64,000 nt of DNA, taken from Cerioporus squamosus (lineage: Eukaryota; Basidiomycota; Agaricomycetes; Polyporales; Polyporaceae). Of this stretch, positions 21,425-32,497 are shown piece by piece; within the stretch, counting starts at the first letter, position 1; every line of letters starts with the position of its first letter. The stretch spans positions 372,001 to 436,000 of the forward strand of contig JABYQS010000007.1 in the NCBI GenBank assembly GCA_022592435.1, given 5' to 3'. Both the position numbers and the translations under genes were made by a program. A model generated the notes under the pieces. It saw only the letters and a list, made by a program, of their open reading frames with translations, did no database searches and had not been told where the DNA came from.

Positions 21425-22688
21425 ATGCCACTCAAATTCAACGGGCTAACTGCTCATGTATGCTCCGATGGCGAGGAGTTGGAAGCCTATGGAATCCAGG
21501 CAGAGGACAAAAACGTTATGTTGTGTTGGATCGCGAGTGAGACGGGGAAGGTATGTGGGATATGGCCCTCTGCCCTACCGTTTGAATCGACTTTACCGCC
21601 TCGACTCAGGAGTTCACCGTGCACTGGGGCGATGAATCAGCTACGCAAATCCTTCAAGTTACTACCTCGATGGACGGTCGCGTATGCAACAGACGCGCCC
21701 ATCAGAAGCAAGCGACTGGTAAAACCAGCGGTGTAGAGGAGACACCCGGACAAAGGCGGCCATACCAGTTTGCGCCTCTGGTACTGACGGGTGAGGTCAT
21801 CCTTAACTTGTATGTATCTATTTTCCGCGTGCTAATGTTGCGCCAGATGATGAGGGTGTCGCTTCATCCAAAGCCGCGCTGAGCGAGAAGCTTGGTGTTG
21901 TCGAGGTCGTCATGCGTAGCGTGGACCATTTTGTAGAAAACGGGACCTACTACTCTGTCGGGAACGTCTCAAGAATTGGTCCCGCTCATGAGAAGAGCAA
22001 GAAAGCGGGGGCTCACGCAGTGTCGTGAGTATCGCATCCTTGATTGCAGACATGTCTGTCCTTTTCGGCGCCCAGAGGCTGACAACACTGTTCCAATAGC
22101 TTCGGAGACATCCAAACTATCGCACCACAGAAATCATTGAGCGCTTATGGTTTGAAAGAAGAACCCGTCGCAATATTCAGATTTCGTTACAGGCCCCTTG
22201 GTGAGTGTTGTGACGTTCTGTGCAAGAGTGTTTGAACGAAGTCTGTTTCGAGCTCTCCTGCAAGCTAACGGTATAGCACCGTTGCCACCCAAACCTCCAA
22301 GAGGCAAGAAGCGTCCTTCGGACACCGGAGATCCTGCCGCTGCTGGCCCGAGCAACTCTAAACGACCACGCCCCGCCCCTAGCGATGACGAAGGCAGCGA
22401 GTCCGACGATGCCGATGCCGATCGGGTTACATTTCTGCAGGTGCGTTTCCTTGCTTATATGTACGGATATTAGATCACTGACGACATCAACAGGAACAGA
22501 TAGTTATGCTCCAAGACCGACTAGCAAGGGAACAGGCTAGGAAGCCGAAGAATTCTGTGAAGAGGGAAGGGTCTCCCATCCGGCTCCCGCATGGCGACGA
22601 CGACATTATTGACCTCACCGTGAAACGCGAGGCGTCCCCGATCATGGTGCCAGACGGGGCAGACGACGATATCATTGATCTAACCTGA
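21425..22688 (+). CDS. DUF7918 protein, paralogue 3, with two SUMO-interacting motifs
   Basis: Intact copy of the family. Exon 1 MPLKFNGLTAHVCSDGEELE and VMLCWIASETGK; exon 2 EFTVHWGDESATQILQVTTS and PYQFAPLVLTG; exon 3 KLGVVEVVMRSVDHFVENGT and GPAHEKSKKAGAHAVS. Exon 4, EEPVAIFRFRYRPL, is spliced through a 52-nt intron (22201-22252) to ALLQANGIAPLPPKPPRGKK. An acidic stretch follows, then a last exon with EQIVMLQDRLAREQARKPKN. It ends with a tandem duplication: VKREGSPIRLPHGDDDIIDL-T and then VKREASPIMVPDGADDDIID-LT, stop 22686-22688. Each unit pairs a psi-K-x-E SUMO-acceptor consensus with an acidic-flanked IIDLT SUMO-interacting motif. The function of the N-terminal fold is unknown. A nuclear location is suggested by basic patches (KKRP, SKRPRP) but not proven. 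Confidence -1.
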
Positions 22689-22986
22689 CCGTCTGTTTAG
22701 TATTTACAGGACCTCTCGAGAGTTACAGCAGTACTCCATGGGCTCGGAGGTGTCTTCGACGTTCGATGTAACAGTATCTCGCGTTGTATCATAGCTATTT
22801 GATACCTTAATCAGCTGAGCAACCAGTTAACCACCATACATATGATGCTCGGAGTGGAGGTGACGCAGTGGGCAAAGGCGCCTATTCTTGCCTCTCCCCT
22901 TGACCTAATAGTAAGAGGCTTCTCCTTGCTGCACCTACATCCCGTCCCCACAACATCTCATCTCAGCAGAAATTATTCACATCCTC

Positions 22987-24260
22987 ATGCCGCCAAGGCC
23001 ATCACACAAACGTGCAGCCGCATCTGGCAGCGACACGCCCGTCGCGGAAGGTTCGCGCAAGAAAACCCGCTTCGTCGAGCCGTCGGAAGACCCCGTCAAC
23101 TTCGCTGAAGAGGTCGATGCGCAGCTCGAGAATCCTTTGGCGCGACGCAAGGGACGCGTCAACACCGAAGGGTACGAGTCCGATTCGAGCGACGATGGCG
23201 AGGGGGTCGTGAATAGCCGCAAGCCCGGCGTGGACGGGGCGGCGGAGGAGGAGGAGGACATGTTCGCGATGGGCGACAAGGAGGAGAAGAAGGCTGACGA
23301 CGGCGCGAAGAAGAAGAAAGAGGAGTTCTTGCGTCTGGGTGACATCGAGGGGCAGGAGTTCGGCGATCAATCGGACAAGGACGAGTCTGAGGAGGAAGAA
23401 GACGAGCCGGAGGACGAGGACGACGCGGAGCGGAAGAAGAAGGCAGGCATGGGTTTCGAGCTGTCAGCGTTCAACATGCGCGAGGAGATGGAGGAGGGCA
23501 AGTTCGCGGCGGATGGGATGTACGTGCGTACTTTCGACCCGCACGCGGTGCATGACCGCTGGATGGAGGGGTTGGATGAGCGGGAGATGAAGAAGGCGCG
23601 GAAGTATCACAAACAGCAGGAGAAGCTGCAGAAGGAGAAACAGAAGGCAGAAGAACGCGAACTGCAGGAGCTGGGCGGGAAGGACTACATCGAACAGCAG
23701 TTGGTGGGTATGTTGAAGAAGGGGGAGACCGTGCTGGAGGCCCTGCAACGTGTCGGCGCGAAGTCGAAGAAGTCTGGCGTAGCGAAGAAGAAGTGCGTTT
23801 TGTCCTTTTGCTCTAAGTTCACAGCTTCACATATCAACCAACTCGCAGGCCAAACAACAAAACGAAGCGGGGAAACCTTGACGGGGCCGCTATGGACGTC
23901 GACCCGACACCGACGGCCAACTCGGGGCCCTCCGACGTCGAGCAGATCACCCATCTCGCATCCACGCTCATGTCACTTGGCGACACCGACATCTACTCGA
24001 AGACATACGAGGAGCTGGTGCGCTCCGTCCGTGGATCCGGCAAGGTCGACAAGGACTGGGTGCCACCCTCTGCCGATGTCAAATACGAATACAAGTGGGA
24101 TGTGCCTGAGGCTGGGGACCCTGGACAGGTCTTCGGTCCGTTCAGCGAAGAAGAGATGAAGGCATGGCACAGCGCTGCGTATTTCGGGGTGTCGGGGGAG
24201 AAGGTGAAGGTGCGAAAGGTGGGAGGCGACTGGGGCAGCTGGGACGAGGTCGTTTCATGA
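22987..24260 (+). CDS. LIN1: LIN1/CD2BP2-like GYF-domain protein (U5 snRNP)
   Basis: Ortholog of CD2BP2/Lin1, which binds U5 snRNP (Prp6/Dib1) before tri-snRNP assembly. Starts MPPRPSHKRAAASGSDTPVA; KKTRFVEPSEDPVNFAEEVD is the conserved N-terminal block. A long acidic/basic stretch follows, then MGFELSAFNMREEMEEGKFA, YVRTFDPHAVHDRWMEGLDE and YIEQQLVGMLKKGETVLEAL, all family hallmarks. One intron (about 23791-23849) joins VAKKK to PNNKTKRGNLDGAAMDVDP. The GYF domain is C-terminal: VKYEYKWDVPEAGDPGQVFG, PFSEEEMKAWHSAAYFGVSG, ending VGGDWGSWDEVVS at 24258-24260. The canonical GYF tripeptide is replaced by YF-G in AAYFGVS; the GPF-x4-M-x2-W core is intact. The length, about 400 residues, is typical. 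Its stop converges on RAD54 with a 242-bp gap. Confidence -1.
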
Positions 24261-24502
24261 GGCACGCTCCATTACCGTCCCTGGCACGGAAACCGATACC
24301 CTTCTCCTTGACCCGCAGACGCGATGAGGTTGGACCGACATGTAACAGTAGATGTATCTTTAGTCGTTCTACTCTGCTTGGATTGCTCCGAATCTGCGTG
24401 CGTGTAATATGTCATAATGATACAAACTCTGCAAAACTCCTTCCGTCCATAAGAATATACCCGGGTGAAATGAAATCGTTGCACGAGATGGGCCAGCCAA
24501 TG

Positions 24503-27500
24503 CTAGTGGCTGATGTACTGGAAGACGAACGAGACTTCGGGCTGCCCGACCTCGGCGCGGAGCAGGTCATCGTGATTGTTCTTCAGTTCGCCATTCGTGA
24601 AGTGGTTCCAGCTGCGCCTCCCGTCAGTCTGCCGCCTCGAGAATGTACACGCCAAAGGCACTTACGTGCTAGCATCACCATACAATAGTGCAGGAGCTTT
24701 GATGAACTGCTTCCCGTCTTTGCAGCGCTTGCACTTGAACGTCTCGTGCGTCTCGCAAAGTGTATGTTCCTGGAACTGGAACAGCTGTCGGAGAGCGCCC
24801 AGGGAGAAGTGCCGCTCGACGTCCTCTTTCTCGTCGACAACCGCAGAGGACAATGATTGCTTATTCGCCTGCCGCTGGAAGATCTTCTCCTCGATCGTGC
24901 CCGTGGCAATGAACCTGTAGACGAAACCTGACAAGCACGCAGGCGAAGAGTATCAGCACGATAATGTGGACGAAGCAATGAAGGGGCACGTACATTCTTT
25001 CTTCTGCCCGTCACGCCAGACACGAGCAAGTGCTTGCTGGTCCGCAGCTGGGTTCCAGTCTGAGGGATATGAATGTGAGACGTTAGCTCGCAGCAGGGAA
25101 GGTGACGGATATTACCTGGGTCGAAGAGAATAAGGCGATTCGCCCCAATGAGGTTGATACCACATCCTCCTGCTTTGCTACTGAGCAGGAAAACGAACTC
25201 CTTTCCGGTGGGATCGTTGAACTGGTCAACGAGCTTCTGCCGCTTGTTGATTGTCATGGTTCCGTCAAGACGGAAGTAGCCATACCTGACAGTGCGACTG
25301 GTCAGTGAAAATACAGCATCGTGGAAGGTCGGCTCACTTCTTGCTACGCAACAGCTTCTCGAACAAGTCCAAGGTCTGAGTGTAGTTGCTGATCAACACG
25401 ATCTTGTCGTTGGTCTCTGTGTGTATGCGGTGCAAGAACCTGTAATAACCTGATATCAGGACTGCCCGAACCATGGCAGTAGATATGCTTACCTCTCGAG
25501 CACCAGGAACTTCCCGCTCCACTCGCTATGTACGAGCTGATTTCGGCCCTTGTCTCGCGCGCTGCTCCCCGCACCGCTGTAGTCCTCCGGAAGCAACTTC
25601 TCGGAGCCACGTAGGTCGCCAGGTAGGTCGAGCAGTCCGGGGTGGTTGCAGAGTTTCTTGAGCACATTGATCGCCTTGAGAGGCTGGGAGTCCTTTCCAC
25701 GAAGCAGCGCCTGGATTTCGGGCGACGAGATGAACAGCCGGTAAAGTGCCAACTGCAGCTCCGACGGCCGGCAGAATACGACTTGCTCGTACTTGACAGG
25801 AACTGTAAGTTGGGGATGTAAGCATATCTGTGTCGTAAGTACTCGACAGAATACGCACGGTACTTGGATAGAAGGTCATTGGTACGACGAATGATGAACT
25901 TCGAGACGATGCCACCAAGCTCCTTCAGCTTCTTCTCGCACTCTGCCTTGACAGCGTCAGTAGCATCTGCATCACGCCCGCGAATGATCGCGTTCTCAAA
26001 GTTCTTGCGGAAGTCGTTCTTGGTACCGAGGAAGTTGGGGTTTGCGAAGTTTAGTAGAGAGAAGTACTCAGACAAGTCGTTCTGCGCAGTCCTGTCAGTA
26101 TTCCTTCAGTAGGGGAGATGCGAGGACGTACCTGGATGGGCGTGCCAGACAGGATAACTCTGCGCTTGACGTTCAAGCCATTTAGAGCCTGGAACGTCTG
26201 CGACTCTGCACATATCATTAGCGCCCCATGCAGATCAAGTCAATTGACAACCGTACCCGAATTCTTCAATCGATGACCTTCGTCACAGAGCAACAACCCG
26301 ATCGTGCAATTTGCGAGGTAGGCGGACAGCGTTCTCAATGTTTCGTAGGAAACAATCATGACTGGGAGAGGTATGAGGAAGAGTCATGTAACCCTGTGCA
26401 GGAGCGCACTTACCGGGTTGAGAGACATTGCGTCCTGAAGCAGCTATCCAACGTGCAACGCGCTCGAGCATCTCTGCCTTGCCGCCCTTCCCGTCAATAG
26501 CCAGGGCAGTGATAGCGTCCTTGCCAAGCCATTTTACTGAGGTTACGGATGAGTAAAGTAGACGAGGTGCTATAAGGGGGAAGAGCCTTACCGAGCTCGT
26601 TCGCCCAGTTCTTCACCAGACTAGAGGGACAGGCAATGATGCATTTCTCAATGGTAGGCCTACCGGGATGGGGCGATTGCTTGAGCAGAGTCCACATGAG
26701 GGCGATGCATTGGAGGGTTTTTCCAAGGCCCATCTCGTCGGCCATGATACAGCCATACTGGTTCTCAACGACCATACCAGTCGTGCACCTATACAGGAAC
26801 TGCAAGGCAAATGTGAGCCCAAACATCAGAGCAGCGATAACGTAGACATACTTTGACACCTTCGATTTGATGTGGACGCAGTACTTTGCTCAGGCGAGGG
26901 TCGATGACGACGGGGACCTTATCTGCCTTCTTCTTCTTGTCCTTCCCGCTACCGAGCAACTCCTTCAAGCTCTTGTGCGGGTTGTACATACCGACGCACT
27001 TCTCCTGAGCCTCTTTCAGCGCACGCTCCTTGGCCTCCTCCTTCTCTCGCTCCTTCCGCTCCTCATCCGTCTCTCGGTCGTCCACAGTCGGGTCGTACAA
27101 TACGATCGCATGGTCGGCCATCGGGTCATGCAAGGGCCTCGGAATGATACACGCTAGCGGTCGGATGCCAAGGGCGATGTTACTCTGCACAGTTGGAATA
27201 ACCTCCCCATCCTTGTTGCGCATCTGGGGGATAGTGAAGCGGCGAGGTATCTGATTGAATGGCTTCGGCTTGAAGACCGGGTAGTTGACGATGTTGTTGT
27301 CCAGAGGACGCTCAAAGCCATCCTTGCTGGTCTTCTTCTTCTTCTCTTCAACCCGCCCTCGCTTTCTGAGCCCGAGTCGTCTGAGCCGGCTTGGGCATTC
27401 TTGTATGAGACGCGTTTACGCTTCCGCTGTGGCTGGTCCCGAGTGACAGCAAGGGTGGGTGGTTTGAAGGGCTTGTTGACACGAGAGCTCTCCTGGAAGC

Positions 27501-27546
27501 GGTCCACTACTCGGCCGTCCGGCGTTGTTGGTGCGCGTCGCAGCAT
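24503..27546 (-). CDS. RAD54: DNA repair and recombination ATPase RAD54
   Basis: Swi2/Snf2 translocase that remodels Rad51 filaments and drives strand exchange in homologous recombination. Starts [20 protein letters not shown] at 27546; a basic N-terminal tail includes [12 protein letters not shown]. Then [20 protein letters not shown] and [20 protein letters not shown]. The ATPase core has [20 protein letters not shown], Walker [21 protein letters not shown], the DEGH box ([20 protein letters not shown]) and [20 protein letters not shown]. Lobe 2 has [40 protein letters not shown] and [20 protein letters not shown]. The C-terminus carries the Rad54 zinc-type cluster (FKCKRC) and ends FVFQYISH, stop 24503-24505. 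About nine short introns. All helicase motifs are present and the identification is firm. The upstream gap to the acyltransferase is 250 bp. Confidence -1.
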
Positions 27547-27796
27547 GGTGGGCAGAAGCAAGGACGGAGAGGGGGTAAGGGTGGTTGCGAGAAGAGGAGA
27601 GTAATCAGCCACACTGCGCAGTGCGCGCACCGACGCGTGCGACCGTGTGAGCTTACATAACAGACGCGACGCGTGTAGTACCACGTGATCGTAACCCTCG
27701 GCGAAAGTCCGGACAAGTCGGCAGGTCAGGTTCAAGTCAGGTTGCAGAGATTCGCAGTGCATCAGATGCACTCCAACATCATCTCCTCCTTTCCCC
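27547..27796. promoter_or_regulatory. Divergent RAD54 / acyltransferase promoter with MCB-like sites
   Basis: Holds ACGCGT at 27633-27638 and 27669-27674 and a GACGCGA at 27663-27669, 90-130 bp upstream of the RAD54 start codon. MCB-type elements control DNA damage and S-phase genes in ascomycete yeasts. That they do so here is inference. Confidence -1.
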
Positions 27797-29672
27797 ATGT
27801 CCTGCCAGTGGTCCGTCGTCAGCTCATCGTCCCCCTCGTCCGGTAGGACCTACGCTCGGCCTCTGGGGCTGAATGAGGCTAGCTTCTACTACGACCGCAT
27901 CTTCAACGGTACTGCCGACATTGTCTGGCGCTATGTCGTAGAAGAGACCGCTCACGCAAGGGATGCCGTTCTTTTCAGCGAGGAGAACGTTAAAAGAGCG
28001 TGGGCTACGCTCAAGCAATGGTATCCTCTCCTCGGCGTGCGAATGGACGACTCCGACGGCATGGAGGCCGTCAAGTTTGTGGTCTCCGAGAAGGCAGTGA
28101 CCGACCACCAACCCGACGAAGTCACCCTCCGCACGGTGTCCTCTCCTGCAGACGTTGAGGCCCTCATATGGCGACTGTTGCGAGACGAACCGATGTCCGA
28201 CCACCATCTCATTTCCCGCTTGTTTGTCTTTGCGTTCGAGGGACGGCCGAGAACATATGAGGTCCTGTTCAGAGCCGCACATTCCATCGCGGACGGAATT
28301 TCCGGAGCTACCATCGCGCGCACGTTCTTCGACGTCTTGACCTCTCCACCGGCTCACATCCCCCCATTGGAGGAGAGACTCAACATGGCCCTACCGTATG
28401 ACCAGCTGAACCCCACCAACAACATGAGTCTCGCGAGGCAGCGATGGCGTCGTGCCATAGCAAGGGTGACCTTCCTCAACCAGCGGAGGAAACTGGCAGT
28501 AAGTTTCGCACCTCTCAACAGCTCGCGAGCGGTAGTGACAACTCAACATGTTTACAGGGAGGGCATACGGTTCCTCGCAAGGCCACGGATGCCACCTACC
28601 GGACACCAGCCACTACTGATCGTGTTGGCTCCCGCTTCTCGGTGTCTGAGAGCGCTACGATCCTCGCCACCTGCAAGCGGCACAAGCTAACCTTTGGCGC
28701 CGTCATCCCGGTCATTTCCCAACTCGCGATCACGCGTATGCTGCACAGACGCTACTTCCGTGGCGAGATCCCAGAGGATGAGTGGGAGTACCGTCGGCGG
28801 CAGCCGATGCACTTCGGAGGACCAATCAACCTGCGGCCTTACATGGACGAGGAGTGGCAGGCGCAAGGGCGGAGCAACGGAGGTTGGTCTAACCATTGAC
28901 TACTACGAGTGCATACTCCCTTCATGCCGACGCCATTTGAGATGCGGAGAGATGAAGGCGTCCCGCGAGTGGACGGTGCGCCCCCACTGTCAGCGCTGCT
29001 GTCGCACGCACGGTTCTTCCACCGGGCACGGCTATTCCGGGGCCAGCTACAGCGACGCGTGAGACATCCCCTGATGTTGGATATTGCCTTGGCTAGGCAG
29101 CCGGTCTACCTCCTGAGGAAGAAGACCAATGTCACCCACTGGATCGCAGCTCAGAAGGGCGAGCCTTTGCCGACCTACACGGTCCCGCCTCATTGGGACA
29201 GCGTTCCGGCAGACTACGTCCCCGCTAATGGTCTGTCAAGCGTCGGACAGGTACGTCCGTATTGTGCCCGCTTCCGGGACTATCAGTGTCTCATCCAAAT
29301 CTGTAGCTGTCTCTCATCCTGCCGGAAAACTACCCGCTTCCTCCAGGCCACCCTCTCTCAGTACATACCCATCGGGCTTCTAACCCCAGCTTTGGAGCGG
29401 TAGGAGAAGCCTCGGCCTCCGAGGCACGGCCAATAGCTCCTCCAGAGACCGCAGATTCCAATGCCCTCCTTCGCATCATCGACGACAACACCTACTTGCA
29501 CAGCCGACCGTTCGAATTCTTCCTTGGCAACGCTACACAGCGCAACCAGATCTCCATGTTCCTCACCTTCGACGCCAATGTGTATACGAGGGAAGACGCT
29601 GATGAGTTCATGCGGGAGTGTCGGGTAGGCCGCGCTCTACTACTTAGGCGACAGCGGTGTGTCGAAGGCTAG
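27797..29672 (+). CDS. HxxxD acyltransferase (condensation / alcohol acetyltransferase-like)
   Basis: CoA-dependent acyltransferase superfamily member of unknown substrate. Start MSCQWSVVSSSSPSSGRTYA; ARPLGLNEASFYYDRIFNGT is the N-terminal lobe. The catalytic motif is AAHSIADGISGATIARTFFD (HxxxDG, about residues 155-160). An intron at 28501 joins NQRRKLA to GGHTVPRKATDATYRTPATT. Then VSESATILATCKRHKLTFGA and MHFGGPINLRPYMDEEW, corresponding to the second lobe and the region where the family's structural motif lies. Reading continuity fails around 28883-28921: a stop (28897-28899) interrupts a frame open on both sides, and a shifted frame reads GLTIDYYECILP. The next exon (after an intron at about 29251) begins LSLILPENYPLPPGHPLSVH, and the end reads ISMFLTFDANVYTREDADEF. 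The stop is taken at 29670-29672; an intron at 29628 would extend it slightly. Confidence -1.
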
Positions 29673-29918
29673 ATTGTGACCATGTTCAGGTGGGGTGGCC
29701 GTGTGTCTTAGTTGGTTCTATGTATAGTATATTGTGCGGATCGTAACGGTACATGCATCCTGATGATCGGCATGTCGAAACTCAAGAAGTTAATAGGATC
29801 AGCACGGAGGTACAACTCCTGGGTAGAAGAACACAAAGATCAAGCAACGCAGCGTAGAGTGGTAGACAGTGCAAGAAACAAGTACACCAGGGATACATAT
29901 TCCCCTCCTTCCCCTCCT

Positions 29919-32497
29919 TCACCAACGAGTGTTGTCAGCGTGAACGGCGGCGTCTGCGTACTCGCAGTGATTTTCGATGTTGACATGGGCGACGACGGCG
30001 GTGCCGCCCAATCCAAGAAGCTGGGCTGGAAACTCGAGCTTCTTCCCAAGTACTTGGTTCTCCGATGCACACATAACGAGAATCTCCGCGCGGTTCATCT
30101 GGACGAACTGTGGGTACGGAGGGTCAGATTGCGTCCACTCCAACTCCATCACTACATGCAACTATGGCACTCACCATTTCACCCGCCTGAAGACGCGAAA
30201 TGAAGCGCTCGAAGTGCTTCTTGTGCTCGTCGTTCGCGTTGTCGCTCAGCGCAAGTCGTGCGTGAGAACCCTGTGCTCGCAAAGTGTCCGCTAGAGCAAC
30301 GGCGTATTCGTCCTTATAGAACTTGCCAGTCGGGTTGCGGGCGAGGCTGTCAAGTCCGGCTGAGAACGTTTGTGTTGCGTGGACGTCCTTGAGAGTAGCC
30401 GGGAGTGAGACGGCGGGGTCCAGGTTGAGGTTAAACGTCAGCTTCGCAGAGTCGGGTTGCGAGGATCTGCGATAGAGCATAAGACTCGACATCGCGGAGC
30501 ACGCTCATCTTACTCACGGTTCTTGAGGTCGGTTCTCATTTTGTGAACGCGTCCCGTTGAAGCCGAGGGCCCTGTCGAACGCATTGAGCAATGTCAATGG
30601 CAGTCACAAGCATGAGTACACGTACAGTGGTCCAAAGATAGTAGACTGGTGCCACGCTGCGGGAGCATGGCTGGCGAAGGTCAGAGGACGAGCCTCCAGT
30701 ACAGGAGCCGGAGTAGCAGGAGCAGCGGGCTCAAGCACAACAGAGTCGTCAAGTTCACTGTCTCGGAGAATCTGCGACACCCTGAGGAATGACAACGCAT
30801 CAGGTGTTGAACGACACGAGCATCAATATGCAACATACTCCGCATCGGTCTCAGCCTCAGCGTCCTCTTCGAAATCTGGAAGGTCTGCTGCACCATCGCG
30901 ATCTGCTCCAGCAGCCTGCAGGAGCTCCTGACCGGTTGGTGGCGGGGGTGCGGGCAGGGGTCCCGTTAAACCAACCTCTGGCTGGTCAGGCAAGTCTTGG
31001 TCGGCATTGATAGTGGTCTGAACGTCAGCTTTGGCAGGGCGAGGCTTCCTTGGCTTAACCACGGTAAGCTTCCCCTTCTGAGCGGTGAGGCGCGAGCCGC
31101 CGACGATCAAGCCACTGGATGACCTGCCGGGACCTGCTTTGCTGCTAGAAACGCGAGCGGATGTATCGCCGCTGGCATCTCCATTAGCCGCAGCGCGTGC
31201 CATGAATTTCGCCTTCACAGAGATGGGCGTTCCAATCGTTTCCGTCAGATGCGGGTCCTCCACGACCTTGACTGTGGGGTTTGCGGCACGTACGCGGTGT
31301 GGAGGCAACGGGGGTCCTGGTTCTGGCGCAGCAGGTGCTTCAGGAATCTCGTCGGGGGCCGGCTCTGCTCCAAGGAGCGTGGCCTCGCCGAACGGACTGG
31401 GCTCGTCGACGTCCATCGCATCTCCAGCGGGATCTGGATGTTCCTCCTTCTTTCTGTTACGAGGAGTTCGACTCTTGCCTTTGGGCTGAGGGGAGAGCAA
31501 CAATTCATCGTCGGACGGCGAGGGCTGGGGAGCTGATTTGGACGGCCGTCCACGCTTGCGAGGGGAAGCGCGTCGGGAAGTCGACGGTACTGTAGGTTCT
31601 GCTGCCGCGGCCTCACGCGCGCGCGAGGACTCTCCGCGGAGGTTCGGTGCTGATCGTCTGCTGCTCAAGGTCCGTTCTGTCGTCTCCATATCCTGAGGCC
31701 GGATTCCAGGAGGACGACCACGCTTACGCTTCGGCGGCGTAGGCTCTACGGCTGCGCCAACAGAAGACCGGCGACGCTTGCCTTTCTTCGTCGGAAGCTC
31801 CTCCACTTCCTCTTCAACGTTAGGGGTCTCCTTTTCTGAGTCAGTGAGCTCTATAACAGAGGGTGTCGAGGGACGTTTCTCCTCGACTTTGTTTTTCTTG
31901 GGCTTTATGCGACCTGCGCTGAAAGTAAGACGCGTGAGCTACACACAGGAGGTGTGAAACTTACGCGGGGGTCCTGAAGGGAAGAACTCCTCATCAACTT
32001 CAAACAGGCGCAGATTGTTGTAATCTCGCCCATTCGTGTCGATGCGGCTCCAGAAGTGATCAATGAAGTGCTCGGAACCGCCCTTGAACGACTTGGGAGG
32101 CTCCCATCTGAGAGGAGGATTTTGGTGAGCTTTCGCGACTCGTGTTCGCGTAGCACCGCAACCGTCGCGATGTAACGCATACGATGGGATGAGGACGTAC
32201 GTGTTCTCCTCAATACCATAGCCCTTCCACTACCGCCGCATTCAACATCACAACTCCCCACGAGATACGGCGCGCACTCACTTTGACCCAGTACGACTGT
32301 CATGCACAGCAGTGGACCTCGACGTCAGCTCTCGGGAATAAGTACGATTGGCATCAAGACTCACCCAAGACTTCCTGCCTCTACTCCCTCCTTCCACCTT
32401 CGCGCGGAGTATGGACTCTGCGTCCTTGTTAGTCAAACGCCAGCAGCAAATATGCAGAGGTGCGATACGCACCAACTTCGTATTCCACACCAGTCAT
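29919..32497 (-). CDS. Chromodomain protein with AT-hook-like motifs
   Basis: Probable methyl-lysine histone reader. Small exons from 32497 assemble a chromodomain: MTGVEYEVESILRAKVEGGS, then YWVKWKGYGIEENTWEPPKS and FKGGSEHFIDHFWSRI. The aromatic cage positions (Y of EYEVE, W of KWKGY, W of ENTWEP) are in place, and DYNNLRLFEVDEEFFPSGPP follows. A disordered middle region has basic GRP cores typical of AT-hooks (PKRKRGRPPGIRP and SPRKRGRPSK) and Pro/Ala-rich sequence to about 30830. The C-terminal part is conserved-looking but unknown to me: KLTFNLNLDPAVSLPATLKD, HFERFISRLQAGEM and RAEILVMCASENQVLGKKLE, ending at 29919-29921. A C-terminal globular domain behind a chromodomain recalls Chp1-type heterochromatin proteins, but I cannot confirm that. 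Exon boundaries in the 3' half are approximate. Confidence -1.
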
